Positions 17,357 to 27,974 of a stretch of 64,000 nucleotides of DNA are shown here, one piece after another. Origin of the DNA: Erythrobacter sp. (lineage in GTDB: Bacteria; Pseudomonadota; Alphaproteobacteria; Sphingomonadales; Sphingomonadaceae); assembly GCF_030066995.1 (NCBI RefSeq), contig NZ_JASJAP010000001.1, positions 475,230 to 539,229 on the forward strand, read 5' to 3'. The first letter of the stretch is position 1; every line of letters begins with the position of its first letter. The position numbers were made by a program, and so were the translations under genes. The notes under the pieces are model-generated. The model made no database searches. It had not been told where the DNA came from and saw nothing but the letters and a program-made list of their open reading frames with translations.

Positions 17357-18661
17357 TTGACAGACCTTCCCCCCGAAACGCGCCCCGAAACGCTAGCCGT
17401 GCACGCCGGATGCGAGCCCGATCCGACCACCAATGCGCGGATCACGCCGATCTATCAGACCAGTTCTTACGTGTTCGACAGTGCGGAACATGCCGCGAAC
17501 CTCTTCAGCCTAGCCGAGTTCGGTAACATCTATTCGCGCATCATGAACCCCACTAACGATGCGCTGGAGAAGAAGATCACCGCGCTCGAAGGCGGCGTTG
17601 GCGCTCTTGGCTGCGCTTCGGGCCATGCGGCGCAATTGCTCGCCTTTCACACCCTGATGGAGCCGGGCTGCAACATCGTCGCGGCCAAGAAGCTCTATGG
17701 CGGCTCGCTCAATCAGCTGGGTGAAGCGATCCAGAAATTCGGTTGGGAGGCGCGCTTTGTCGATGCCGATGATCCCGAGAATGTGCGCGCCGCGATGGAT
17801 GACAAGACCCGCGTCGTCTTTATCGAAAGCCTCGCCAATCCCGGCGGTGTGGTCAGCGATATCGCCGCGATCGCTGAGGTTGCGCATGAGGGCGGGGTGC
17901 CGCTGATGGTCGACAACACCATGGCGACGCCGGCTTTGTGCCGTCCGTTCGAACACGGCGCGGATATTGTCGTCCACTCTGCGACCAAGTTCCTCAACGG
18001 CCACGGCAACGCCATTGGCGGGCTGCTGGTCGATAGCGGCCAATTCGATTGGAAGGCGCACGCTGACAAGTATCCCTCGCTAACCAAGCCCAATGGATCG
18101 TATCACGGAGCGGTGCTGGTTGACGCGCTGGAACCGGTTGGACCAATCGCCTTCATCATCGGAGCGCGCGTTCTAGGGATGCGCGATCTTGGACCGGCGA
18201 TGGCGCCGATGAACGCGTTCCTCGCGCTGACGGGCATGGAGACGCTGCATCTGCGGATGGAGCGCCACTGCGCGAACGCTTTGGCGCTGGCCAAATGGTT
18301 GGTCGAACAACCGCAAGTGGCCTGGGTCAATTATGCTGGCCTGCGCGACAATCCCTATCATGAACTGGCGCACAAATATCTGGGTGGCCGCGCGGGATCG
18401 GTGTTCACCTTTGGCCTAAAGGGAGGCTACGAAGCGGGGGTGCGGCTTGTCTCAAACGTCAAGCTTTTCAGCCACCTGGCAAATATTGGTGACACCCGTT
18501 CATTGATCATCCATCCGGCCTCGACCACTCACAGCCAGCTTTCCGAGGAAGAGCTGCTGGCCGCGGGTGCGGGACCGGACGTGGTGCGTTTGTCGGTCGG
18601 CATAGAGCATATCGAGGATATCAAGGCGGACCTGGCGCAAGCTCTAGCTCAGATTGGGTAG
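17357..18661 (+). CDS. metY: O-acetylhomoserine/O-succinylhomoserine sulfhydrylase
   Basis: PLP enzyme of the Cys/Met metabolism family that makes homocysteine (or methionine from methanethiol) from an acylated homoserine. The segments TLAVHAGCEPDP, YSRIMNPTND, VVFIESLANPGG and VDNTMATPALCRP, and the PLP lysine in SATKFLNGHGN (Lys211), are in place. The 434-aa length with the insert after the PLP lysine points to the MetY branch rather than MetB/MetZ. Acyl specificity cannot be read. The start is TTG; no usable ATG exists and GGAG lies 8 nt before it. Confidence 0.88.
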   Translation: MTDLPPETRPETLAVHAGCEPDPTTNARITPIYQTSSYVFDSAEHAANLFSLAEFGNIYSRIMNPTNDALEKKITALEGGVGALGCASGHAAQLLAFHTLMEPGCNIVAAKKLYGGSLNQLGEAIQKFGWEARFVDADDPENVRAAMDDKTRVVFIESLANPGGVVSDIAAIAEVAHEGGVPLMVDNTMATPALCRPFEHGADIVVHSATKFLNGHGNAIGGLLVDSGQFDWKAHADKYPSLTKPNGSYHGAVLVDALEPVGPIAFIIGARVLGMRDLGPAMAPMNAFLALTGMETLHLRMERHCANALALAKWLVEQPQVAWVNYAGLRDNPYHELAHKYLGGRAGSVFTFGLKGGYEAGVRLVSNVKLFSHLANIGDTRSLIIHPASTTHSQLSEEELLAAGAGPDVVRLSVGIEHIEDIKADLAQALAQIG

Positions 18662-18670
18662 GGACAGTCT

Positions 18671-18877
18671 GTGGCGTATCTGCTCCGCGCGATCGTCTTC
18701 TTCGGTTTTATGGCCTTGGGCCTGTGGGGCCTTGCGAGTCTTGCCACCCCATGGAACTGGGTTGCTTTGCTAGGGGCGTTTTTGATCGGAGGGTCGGGAT
18801 CCATGATCGTGTTCAAGCGCCTGGCGACAGACAAACAGATCAAAGAGGATCTCGAAGCGCGCCGCCTTGAAGATTGA
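18671..18877 (+). CDS. Small two-helix membrane protein
   Basis: 68 aa, GTG start, with hydrophobic segments at about 3-27 and 30-48 and a charged C-terminal tail (TDKQIKEDLEARR). It lies 9 nt after the sulfhydrylase stop and 3 nt before the next start, so it is probably co-transcribed. No recognised family. Confidence 0.55.
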   Translation: MAYLLRAIVFFGFMALGLWGLASLATPWNWVALLGAFLIGGSGSMIVFKRLATDKQIKEDLEARRLED

Positions 18878-18880
18878 ACC

Positions 18881-19693
18881 GTGGGTTTCGGCTTCGGCGT
18901 CAATGAACTGCTTCCCAAAGCACGCGGAGGAGGGCAGCTCAAAATGGGGCTCGTGCGCTTGCGCGAAGAGGAGTGGTTGCAGCCCAATCCCGATCTGGCC
19001 GGGCGACGAAAGGGTTTTGCCGAATGGCCAGAGGGTGTTCAGATTACGCCGCAGTCAGACGCGCCGGGCCGTGAACTGGCTGCAATGCTGGGTGTGCCGA
19101 TTGCGTTCGATCAGGCGGCGCTGCCCCAAGTCGCTCATCACACGCACGAAGACCTTTGCTTGCTTACCCAGTCTACTTCGGGGGAACCTTATCGCCTGAT
19201 TGGCGCGGCGGTCGCGTGGCCGACCGATTGGCATCCCAAGGACAAGTTGGGCCTTACCCTGCGCGCTCTTCACGCGCCGATTACGGGCTATGAAGAACAA
19301 CTCGCGACGGGAGTAGACCGCTTTATGAGCACGCTAAGGCCGGGGCTCATCTTTGGCCGGTGCAACTGGTTCATCGCCCCAACGCCCGAGCGAAGATGGC
19401 TGGCCGAGGGCGACGCGCAAGACCAATTCGGTCACGTCACGCCCGAGAACGCGGGCGAAACTCTGTTCGTGCGGACCGAGCGGCAGACCCTGCGCCGCCT
19501 GCCCGAAACCGGCGCGATCCTGTTCACCATTGGCGTATATGTCGAACCGCTCGCTAATCTTACCGCCGAGAACGCACGCAAGCTTTCGCAGGCTGTGCAG
19601 ACCCTGATCGACGGAGAAGGTGACCGGCGCGGTGCTCTGTCCTATGCAGCGGCATTGAACGAATTCGCTCACCAAAAGGTGCCAACATGCTGA
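18881..19693 (+). CDS. DUF3445 protein, haem-dependent oxidative N-demethylase alpha-like
   Basis: 270 aa. The segment WHPKDKLGLTLRALHAPI and the later NWFIAP, LFVRTERQTLRRLP and LFTIGVYV are characteristic of DUF3445. This domain includes the alpha subunit of haem-dependent oxidative N-demethylases such as those acting on dimethylamine. No beta, gamma or delta subunit genes are next to it, so the reaction here is uncertain. The start is GTG; an internal ATG (MGLVRLREEEW, residue 22) is possible but would remove sequence usually conserved before it. The end overlaps the next gene by 7 nt. Confidence 0.75.
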   Translation: MGFGFGVNELLPKARGGGQLKMGLVRLREEEWLQPNPDLAGRRKGFAEWPEGVQITPQSDAPGRELAAMLGVPIAFDQAALPQVAHHTHEDLCLLTQSTSGEPYRLIGAAVAWPTDWHPKDKLGLTLRALHAPITGYEEQLATGVDRFMSTLRPGLIFGRCNWFIAPTPERRWLAEGDAQDQFGHVTPENAGETLFVRTERQTLRRLPETGAILFTIGVYVEPLANLTAENARKLSQAVQTLIDGEGDRRGALSYAAALNEFAHQKVPTC

Positions 19694-20118
19694 ATGCTTA
19701 TGTGACACTTGTTCTGCTCGCGGCCGCCGGACAAGGGTCTTACGCGGTTCCTCCGGGCTCCGACTGGAACTGCGAAGACCCGACCAGCCAGCAGGAAATG
19801 AACTGGTGTGCGGCGCGCGAATATGAGGCGGCGGATCAAGCGCTGAATGAGCAGTGGTCGATCGTGCGGGCCAAGATGAAGGCGCGTGATGCGAGTTTTG
19901 AGAAGTACCAGCCCGATGGCGATGGAAGGCCCGGTCATTTTGAAAGCCTACTCGAAGCGCAGCGCGCTTGGCTGACCTATCGCGATGCACATTGCCGGGT
20001 TGATGGTTACTCCGTACGCGGCGGCTCGCTTGAACCTATGTTGGTTGCGCAGTGCAAAACCTCGCTCACCAAGGCCCGTACGCAGGAACTGATCGAGCTT
20101 GCAAACAGCCCCGACTGA
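19687..20118 (+). CDS. LprI-like (DUF1311) secreted protein
   Basis: 143 aa with an N-terminal signal peptide (LVLLAAAGQGSYA). The mature part WNCEDPTSQQEMNWCAAREYEAAD, then LNEQW, LLEAQRAWLTYRDAHC and MLVAQCK, fits the DUF1311/lysozyme-inhibitor LprI family with four conserved cysteines. Expected to be periplasmic; lysozyme inhibition is known only for some members. Overlaps the upstream gene. Confidence 0.8.
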   Translation: MLNAYVTLVLLAAAGQGSYAVPPGSDWNCEDPTSQQEMNWCAAREYEAADQALNEQWSIVRAKMKARDASFEKYQPDGDGRPGHFESLLEAQRAWLTYRDAHCRVDGYSVRGGSLEPMLVAQCKTSLTKARTQELIELANSPD

Positions 20119-20216
20119 TCATCGCCCTTTGTTTCGACCGGACACCTGTGGTTGCCTGACATCAGCCAAGACGGCATAGGCACCCACAAACGTCAGAAGG
20201 TCCGGGAGAGCCCCCT

Positions 20217-22277
<2,061 letters not shown>

Positions 22278-22534
22278 AACCGAATGACGGGCCGACGGTT
22301 TGCAAGGTCTGATCGGCAGACAAGGCCCGCGTTAACACTTTTTGCGTAGAATGTTCCGAATTGATCCGCCGAAACGTCTAAGTGGCTGATTTTCATTATC
22401 GCCGGGAATATCGGTGGGCGAATCTGCACAATAGGGCTGGCTAATAATCTCCTAATCGATGACTATTCAGCATCGGAACCGAGTCGATTCGTAACTTCTC
22501 GGTGTCCGACAGCGGTCTTTGAGGAGGAATGGAA

Positions 22535-22810
22535 ATGGCTAGAATCGGACGGGGTTATTTCGATCGCAAGGGTCAGTTTTTCCGCACCCCGCGCGAAGCA
22601 ACGGCTAGCGATCTGGCCGCCTTGCTTGGGCAGATTGGTGATGGCGAAAGCTTGGCCCCCGGGATTGCGCACACATTGCTTGAACGTCGCTCGGATATTG
22701 AGGCGCTCTTTTCAGAGCACGACGCCATGATGGCTGAGGGAGCCGACGATTCTGTCATCACGCCGATCAAGGCGACCGTGGCCAACCTGCAAAGCCGCAC
22801 GGCCAGCTAA
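22535..22810 (+). CDS. Conserved-looking small unknown protein
   Basis: 91 aa, soluble, mostly helical, acidic in the C-terminal half. MARIGRGYFDRKGQFFRTPREAT at the start suggests a compact domain, but no family is recognised. Two ATGs lie 6 nt apart. The second is chosen because a strong GAGGAGGA is spaced 6 nt from it but abuts the first. A 257-nt, less GC-rich leader precedes it, so it probably has its own promoter. The stop overlaps that of the convergent phosphotransferase gene. Confidence 0.7.
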   Translation: MARIGRGYFDRKGQFFRTPREATASDLAALLGQIGDGESLAPGIAHTLLERRSDIEALFSEHDAMMAEGADDSVITPIKATVANLQSRTAS

Positions 22811-23358
22811 TTCCCCATTCGCGAAAGAACCTTTGATGCAAGCGCTTCGGGCGCTTGCTCATGGGTCTCGATCTCCAAATTGTAGTCGATATCCTTGTGC
22901 AGGCGGGCCTGTTGCTCTTGCGCCAACCCGATGATGCGGTCGCCGCGGTCGCGCTCTCGGCGATTGAGGATGTCCAGAGGCGCATCCACCTTGACCACAA
23001 GGCTGGGTACAGATCTCAGTTTCGAGCGATAGTCCTCGATCGTCTCGCGGTCGGCGACCTCATCAACCACGACGTTGAAGCCTCGCTTTGCCAGCCGTGC
23101 AACAAGATGACGCATTTCCTCAAGCAGCGCCGCGCCAGATCTCTCGGTGGTGATGCAGGGCAACCTCTTCGCGCCGCGAACCAATTCTACGATGGGGAAC
23201 CAATCGCGTTCGAATTCCCGACCTTCCGGAAGCGTCGCGATAAAAGCGTCCATCGCGATGTGTAGCCAGGTTTCTTCCGCGCTTTTCTGGATTTGCCGCG
23301 CCAGCGTCGTTTTCCCGGCGCTGCTGACGCCGTTGAGGATTATGACGCGGCCGGTCAT
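22807..23358 (-). CDS. Chloramphenicol phosphotransferase-like P-loop kinase
   Basis: 183 aa. Walker A NGVSSAGKTT (9-18) and the following HIAMDAFIATLP match the CPT-like family of small P-loop phosphotransferases; VVVDEVAD is the likely Walker B, and RRERDRGDR an arginine-rich lid. The natural substrate is unknown; the named family includes an antibiotic kinase, but that does not predict resistance. The start ATG shares ATGA with the upstream cyclase stop, making it the last gene of the aroK-aroB-cyclase run. Confidence 0.8.
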   Translation of the reverse strand: MTGRVIILNGVSSAGKTTLARQIQKSAEETWLHIAMDAFIATLPEGREFERDWFPIVELVRGAKRLPCITTERSGAALLEEMRHLVARLAKRGFNVVVDEVADRETIEDYRSKLRSVPSLVVKVDAPLDILNRRERDRGDRIIGLAQEQQARLHKDIDYNLEIETHEQAPEALASKVLSRMGN

Positions 23359-24125
23359 TCCTCGATCAGGGCGACCGCGCGGATCCAACCGGCGCTGGCG
23401 CGTTCGATCTTGACCGGGAAGCAGCTGAACATGAAGCCATGCGAAGGCAGGGTGGATAGGTTGGTAAGCTTCTCGATCTGGTAATAGGGGCGGATCCGGC
23501 CCGCCTTGTGCCCTTCCCAGATGATTGACGGGTCTCGCGTTTGCGCCCAGCGTCTGGCCGTATGGCTGAAAGGCGCGTCCCAACTCCACGCATCGGTGCC
23601 GACGACTTCGATCTCACGCTGGGTCAGCCACAAAGTGGCTTCCGCGCCAAGTCCAACGCCCTGATCGGTAAAGGCCTCGGTCCCGTAGACCGCGCCTGAT
23701 TGGATAAGGACGATATCAAGGGGCTGAAGCTCGTAACCAATTGTTTCAAAAGCGCCTTCAAGCTCCGCCGCTGTGACCACATGACCGCTGGGCAAGTGGG
23801 AGAAGTCAAGCTTCACACCGGGGCGGAAGAACCGGTCAAGCGGGGCTTCATCGATGCTGGGCGCGGGCGATGCCCCGGAATGGGTTGTCGAGTGATAATG
23901 CCACGGCGCATCCATATGGGTGCCGTTATGCGTCGAAAGTTCCAGTGTCTCGACCGCCCAGCCTTCGCCGTCGGGCAGATCGTCTTTCTCCAGGCCCGGA
24001 AAGAACATCGCAATCTGCTCCCACGTGCTTTCGTGGGTCATATAGGTCACTCGGGGACGCATCACTTCGGGGTCGGATATCACGTCATTGGTGATCGGGA
24101 TCGATAGATCGACAAAGCGGGTCAT
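23355..24125 (-). CDS. Cyclase family protein (arylformamidase-like)
   Basis: 256 aa metal-dependent hydrolase of the KynB/cyclase family. The metal-binding motif STHNGTHMDAPWHYH is complete, and QSGAVYG and WDAPFSH follow. KynB members cleave N-formylkynurenine and others act on isatin or polyketides; the substrate here is not evident. ATGA overlap with aroB upstream and with the phosphotransferase downstream. Confidence 0.85.
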   Translation of the reverse strand: MTRFVDLSIPITNDVISDPEVMRPRVTYMTHESTWEQIAMFFPGLEKDDLPDGEGWAVETLELSTHNGTHMDAPWHYHSTTHSGASPAPSIDEAPLDRFFRPGVKLDFSHLPSGHVVTAAELEGAFETIGYELQPLDIVLIQSGAVYGTEAFTDQGVGLGAEATLWLTQREIEVVGTDAWSWDAPFSHTARRWAQTRDPSIIWEGHKAGRIRPYYQIEKLTNLSTLPSHGFMFSCFPVKIERASAGWIRAVALIEE

Positions 24126-25249
24126 GCGCTCACCCTGGACCGGAGTTGCTGATCGAGGAAGTCGGCAACATCGCTGAGGATAACATCGTGCGCCACGTAG
24201 GCCTCGCCAATGGCGCGCAGCAACAGGAAGGGGAGGGTGCCCGCGTCCATCTTCTTGTCGTGGCGCATGTGCTCAACGAGCCGCGGCCCGTCGGACTTTA
24301 GCTCCAGCGCGCTTATCTCGGCGCGTAACCCCGCAACCGCGATACCTGCGGCAACGCGCTCGGCATCCTCGTCCGAAAGCTCGCCACGCCGCGCGGAATA
24401 CCGCGCCGCCAGCACCATGCCGAGCGCGACCGCTTCGCCGTGCAAGAGCGTGTCGGAAAATCCTGTCTCCGCTTCCAGAGCGTGGCCGAAAGTATGGCCC
24501 AGATTTAGCAGAGCGCGGCGCCCGGACAATTCGCGTTCATCCGCGGCAACGATACGCGTTTTGGCCTCGACGCTTTTGGCGACCGCTTGATTGAGAGCCA
24601 CCGGGTCGTGGCTGATCACCGCTGAGGCGTTGGCGGAGCACCAATCGAAGAATGCGGCGTCGCCAAGAATGCCGTATTTGATGACTTCGGCAAAACCCGC
24701 CTGCATCTCGCGTCTCGGCAAGGTTGCGAGCGCGCCCGTGTCCGCGAGTACAAGCGAGGGCTGGTGAAACGCCCCGATCAGGTTCTTTCCGCTCTTTGCA
24801 TTTATGGCCGTCTTCCCACCCACCGAGCTGTCAACCTGGGCGAGAAGCGTCGTCGGCACCTGAATGAAGCCGCAGCCGCGCTTCAGGATGGCGCTGGCGA
24901 ACCCAGTGAGGTCTCCGACAACGCCGCCGCCAAAGGCGATCACCTGATCGCCGCGTTCGACGCCCAGATTAAGCATCCAGTCGGTGAGTGCCTCCAGATT
25001 GCGCCAGCTTTTGGAGCCTTCGCCCGGTTCGACGGAGAAAAGCGCCACCTCCTTGTCCGCCCGGCCCAGGGCCTCCTTCAAGGTTTCTCCATGGTGCGCC
25101 CAGGCGTTGGCGTCGGCGACAACCGGAACTGTTGCCTTGCGCAGCCTCTTGCCAGCGTATTGCGGCAAGCGGGCAATCAGATTGGTGCCGATAACGACGT
25201 CGTAGCCGCGGCCGGCAAGATCGACACGGACCGTGCGAGCGTCACTCAT
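24122..25249 (-). CDS. aroB: 3-Dehydroquinate synthase
   Basis: NAD- and metal-dependent second step of the shikimate pathway. It shows VIAFGGGVVGDLTGFAS, QVPTTLLAQVDSSVGGKTAIN, AEVIKYG, LNLGHTFGHALE (metal-ligand His) and HGEAVALGM. 375 aa is normal. It starts inside an ATGA overlap with aroK, so the two shikimate enzymes are translationally coupled. Confidence 0.95.
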   Translation of the reverse strand: MSDARTVRVDLAGRGYDVVIGTNLIARLPQYAGKRLRKATVPVVADANAWAHHGETLKEALGRADKEVALFSVEPGEGSKSWRNLEALTDWMLNLGVERGDQVIAFGGGVVGDLTGFASAILKRGCGFIQVPTTLLAQVDSSVGGKTAINAKSGKNLIGAFHQPSLVLADTGALATLPRREMQAGFAEVIKYGILGDAAFFDWCSANASAVISHDPVALNQAVAKSVEAKTRIVAADERELSGRRALLNLGHTFGHALEAETGFSDTLLHGEAVALGMVLAARYSARRGELSDEDAERVAAGIAVAGLRAEISALELKSDGPRLVEHMRHDKKMDAGTLPFLLLRAIGEAYVAHDVILSDVADFLDQQLRSRVSA

Positions 25250-25839
25250 GAAAGGTAATCCTCAATCCCCTTCAGGATCGCGTGCGCCGTATCCGAGTGG
25301 GGGCCGTCTCTGCTTTTCACTCGGACAGGCGCTTGGGAGTAGGCGGGGCTGCGTTCCTCAATCAGCCGTGAGAGGATTTCGTGAGGGTCGCCGGTTTTGA
25401 GAAGGGGGCGGTGGTTGCGGCGCGAGGTGCGCTCTACCAGCGTTTCGACATCGCAATCGATCCAAACGGCGATGCCCCGATCAAGAATAAGCGCACGCGT
25501 TTGCGGGTCGATGAAGGCCCCGCCGCCGGTTGCGATAACGCCGTGTTCTTCCTCCATCAGTCGGGCGATCACCCTTCGCTCACCGTCGCGAAAGTAAGCC
25601 TCGCCAAACTCGTCGAAGATTTCGGCTATCGAACGTCGAGCTGCGTCCTCGATGGCGTCATCGGCGTCGATGAAGTCGCGGCCCAAAAGCGCGGCGAGCC
25701 GCCGCCCGACCGTGGACTTTCCTGCGCCCATCAGTCCGACAAGCACGACCGGCTTGTGAATCCGCTTGGTCAGCCGTGCGATTTCCTGCGGTGAAGAGCA
25801 TGTGTCGCCGTCAGGCTGTTTATGGCTCGTGTCAGTCAT
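25246..25839 (-). CDS. aroK: Shikimate kinase
   Basis: Phosphorylates shikimate at the 3-hydroxyl. P-loop GLMGAGKST (35-43), shikimate-binding DADDAIE and FRDGERRVI, and the GGGAF segment are present. 197 aa, with an N-terminal extension of about 28 residues before the fold, as is common in alphaproteobacteria. First gene of the minus-strand aroK-aroB-cyclase-kinase run; its start is only 38 nt from a divergent frame. Confidence 0.94.
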   Translation of the reverse strand: MTDTSHKQPDGDTCSSPQEIARLTKRIHKPVVLVGLMGAGKSTVGRRLAALLGRDFIDADDAIEDAARRSIAEIFDEFGEAYFRDGERRVIARLMEEEHGVIATGGGAFIDPQTRALILDRGIAVWIDCDVETLVERTSRRNHRPLLKTGDPHEILSRLIEERSPAYSQAPVRVKSRDGPHSDTAHAILKGIEDYLS

Positions 25840-25877
25840 TGATGTGACGCCTATAGATGGGCTAGAGCCCGCGCAAT

Positions 25878-26087
25878 ATGCTCAAGGTGTCGCCCCGACC
25901 CAAATCGTCTTTTGCCTCAGGGCCGGTTGGCTCCCGGCGGCGCACAGGCGCTCGACGCAGCGTGATGCTGTTGGGCGCCGGTGGGGCGATGGCCTTGCTC
26001 GTTGCGGCGTATATCGATGGCGGCGAAGAGCCCATACACGCTATTGCCCAACCGCTTGCTGTACCGGATCAAGGGGCGTCCTCTTGA
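25878..26087 (+). CDS. Small single-helix membrane protein
   Basis: 69 aa: basic N-terminus (SRRRTGARR), one hydrophobic segment (VMLLGAGGAMALLVAAYI), and a short outside tail. It ends with TGATG, sharing one base with the next start, which supports coupled expression. Ribosome-binding sequence is poor, and a shorter form starting at the internal Met30 is possible. No family recognised. Confidence 0.5.
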   Translation: MLKVSPRPKSSFASGPVGSRRRTGARRSVMLLGAGGAMALLVAAYIDGGEEPIHAIAQPLAVPDQGASS

Positions 26088-27961
26088 TGCGTCGCGCTTT
26101 GCTGGCTGCTGGCGTTGCAGGAGCGATCGGGGGAGCGCTTGCAAGCGGCCTCGCAGTGGCGCAGCGCACACCGGAGTCGCTTTTGCCTCCCGGTTTCGAT
26201 GACCCCGAGCCCACCGCCACCCCGACTCCCGCGCTGCCGACTGCGGCCCCTGTTTCCCCGCGGCCAGCGCGACCTGCGACCGCTCCGCCAGCGCCCGGTG
26301 ACGCCACACTTCAAGGACCGATCACACTTCCTCCGGTATCCGAGTTAACCGATGAGGAACTGCGTAATCTTCCTAGTCTGGAAGAGCTCGAACAGCTCAC
26401 GACCGATGAGCTGGACGATCTTTTTGGTCTGAAGCCAGAATACGACATTCCACCAGCCGCGCGTCGAACGCTTGCGCAGGTGGGGGTGATTGCGCCGGTC
26501 GAAGGCGGATTTTCAATCAGAAGTCTCGCCAAACAACCCCCCGCTTTGGTGCGCGCGGCTTTGGCTGGAACGCAGACGCCGCTGGTTTCGCGCTGGGGTC
26601 ACATCCTCATGCGCCGCGCTGTCGCCAGCCGGTTGCAAGCGCCTGAGGGTATGGACCCGGTCGCGTTTGCGGCACTGCGCGCAGGCGCGCTCAATCGTCT
26701 GGGAGAATACGCGGTCGCGCGTGCGATAATACAGGACGTTGATACCGCAAATTGGACAGACGCGCTGGCGCAAGAGGCCCTTACCGCTTTCGTTGCCGAG
26801 GCGGACCCGGTTGGTCTTTGTCCTTATGTTCGTTTCCAGGGCACGCCTGACGTGGACGGGGATAAAGGTGTACAATGGACCATGATCAGCGCCATCTGCA
26901 ACGCCTACGCAGGCGAGGGAGCGCTCGCTGGCTCCCAGCTGGACGCCGCGCTCAATAACGAGATAGCGCCCGCGATCGACATCTTGCTGGCGCGCCGCTT
27001 TGCCGGGGCCGCAGGGCGAGGGCAGCGAGCGGTTTCAATCGAGTGGGAGGGCGTGGAAGAGCTCAACCCATGGCGGTTTGCCTTGGCCAACGCGGTGGGC
27101 GAGCCGGTCCCCGAACCACTGCTTGCGGACACACCTTCCTATTACGCGCGAGCGGGGGCAGATGCGCCAATGGTCCCGCTCGCGCAGCGCGCTGACTACG
27201 CCGCCCGCGCAGGGGAGGAGGGAATCTTTTCTTCTCAGGCGCTGATTGACCTTTACAGCGAGATCTACAGCGATTCAGCGATCGGCGGGGTTGTTGGAGA
27301 TCGCGCGCGCAGCCTGCGCCTGGCTTATCTTGCCTCTGAGCCGTCCGATCGGATCGATGCGATGCAAGACCTCTGGGGCGATACGCAGAGCGGCGATACC
27401 CATTGGGCGCAAGTCCTGACCGCCTATGCCTCGGCCCGCATACCCGCCTCACCCGACCACCGCGATCAAGCGGGTCAGCTGATCGCCTCTATGCTGTCGG
27501 CCGGACTCGATCGCGACGCTGCCAGCTGGCAGCCGGTGGTGTCGCAAGGGAGCCTGGGTTGGGCGCTCCTTGCGCTGGCTAATCCCGATGGCGGAGCGGC
27601 GTCGCGCGAGGGGTTGGACGCATTCTTCGATGCTGATCGGAGCGCGCAGGCCCGCAAGTCGCGCTTTCTGATCGCCGGATTGGCCGGGCTTGGACGGCTC
27701 CGCGCGCCCGATCGCGCCGACTTCGAAGACGAGCTGTCACTTGGTCTCGAACGTCAAACCCGCTGGGCGCGCATGATAGGCCGCGCGGCAGAGGTCGAAA
27801 ACCCGGCTCTTGTGGCGCTGCTTGCCGGGCTCGGCATGCAAGGTGAGGATTGGTCTCAAATGACGCCTTTGCACCTCTACCGGATCACAGCGGCTTTGAA
27901 CGACGTTGGGCTTGAGGCTTACGCGCGCATGATTGCGGCCGAGGCGGTCGCTCGGGCCTGA
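26087..27961 (+). CDS. Large secreted protein of unknown function
   Basis: 624 aa. Signal peptide (LLAAGVAGAIGGALASGLAVAQ), then a proline/threonine/alanine linker (about 30-85), then an alanine-rich helical region with repeated two-helix patterns that suggests a solenoid. No catalytic motif recognised. The reading frame stays open upstream, but that part lies over aroK; the ATG that overlaps the preceding TGA is the natural start. Probably exported to the periplasm. It overlaps no downstream gene, and xerD begins 13 nt later. Confidence 0.75.
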   Translation: MRRALLAAGVAGAIGGALASGLAVAQRTPESLLPPGFDDPEPTATPTPALPTAAPVSPRPARPATAPPAPGDATLQGPITLPPVSELTDEELRNLPSLEELEQLTTDELDDLFGLKPEYDIPPAARRTLAQVGVIAPVEGGFSIRSLAKQPPALVRAALAGTQTPLVSRWGHILMRRAVASRLQAPEGMDPVAFAALRAGALNRLGEYAVARAIIQDVDTANWTDALAQEALTAFVAEADPVGLCPYVRFQGTPDVDGDKGVQWTMISAICNAYAGEGALAGSQLDAALNNEIAPAIDILLARRFAGAAGRGQRAVSIEWEGVEELNPWRFALANAVGEPVPEPLLADTPSYYARAGADAPMVPLAQRADYAARAGEEGIFSSQALIDLYSEIYSDSAIGGVVGDRARSLRLAYLASEPSDRIDAMQDLWGDTQSGDTHWAQVLTAYASARIPASPDHRDQAGQLIASMLSAGLDRDAASWQPVVSQGSLGWALLALANPDGGAASREGLDAFFDADRSAQARKSRFLIAGLAGLGRLRAPDRADFEDELSLGLERQTRWARMIGRAAEVENPALVALLAGLGMQGEDWSQMTPLHLYRITAALNDVGLEAYARMIAAEAVARA

Positions 27962-27974
27962 CGCTGACGCGCGT

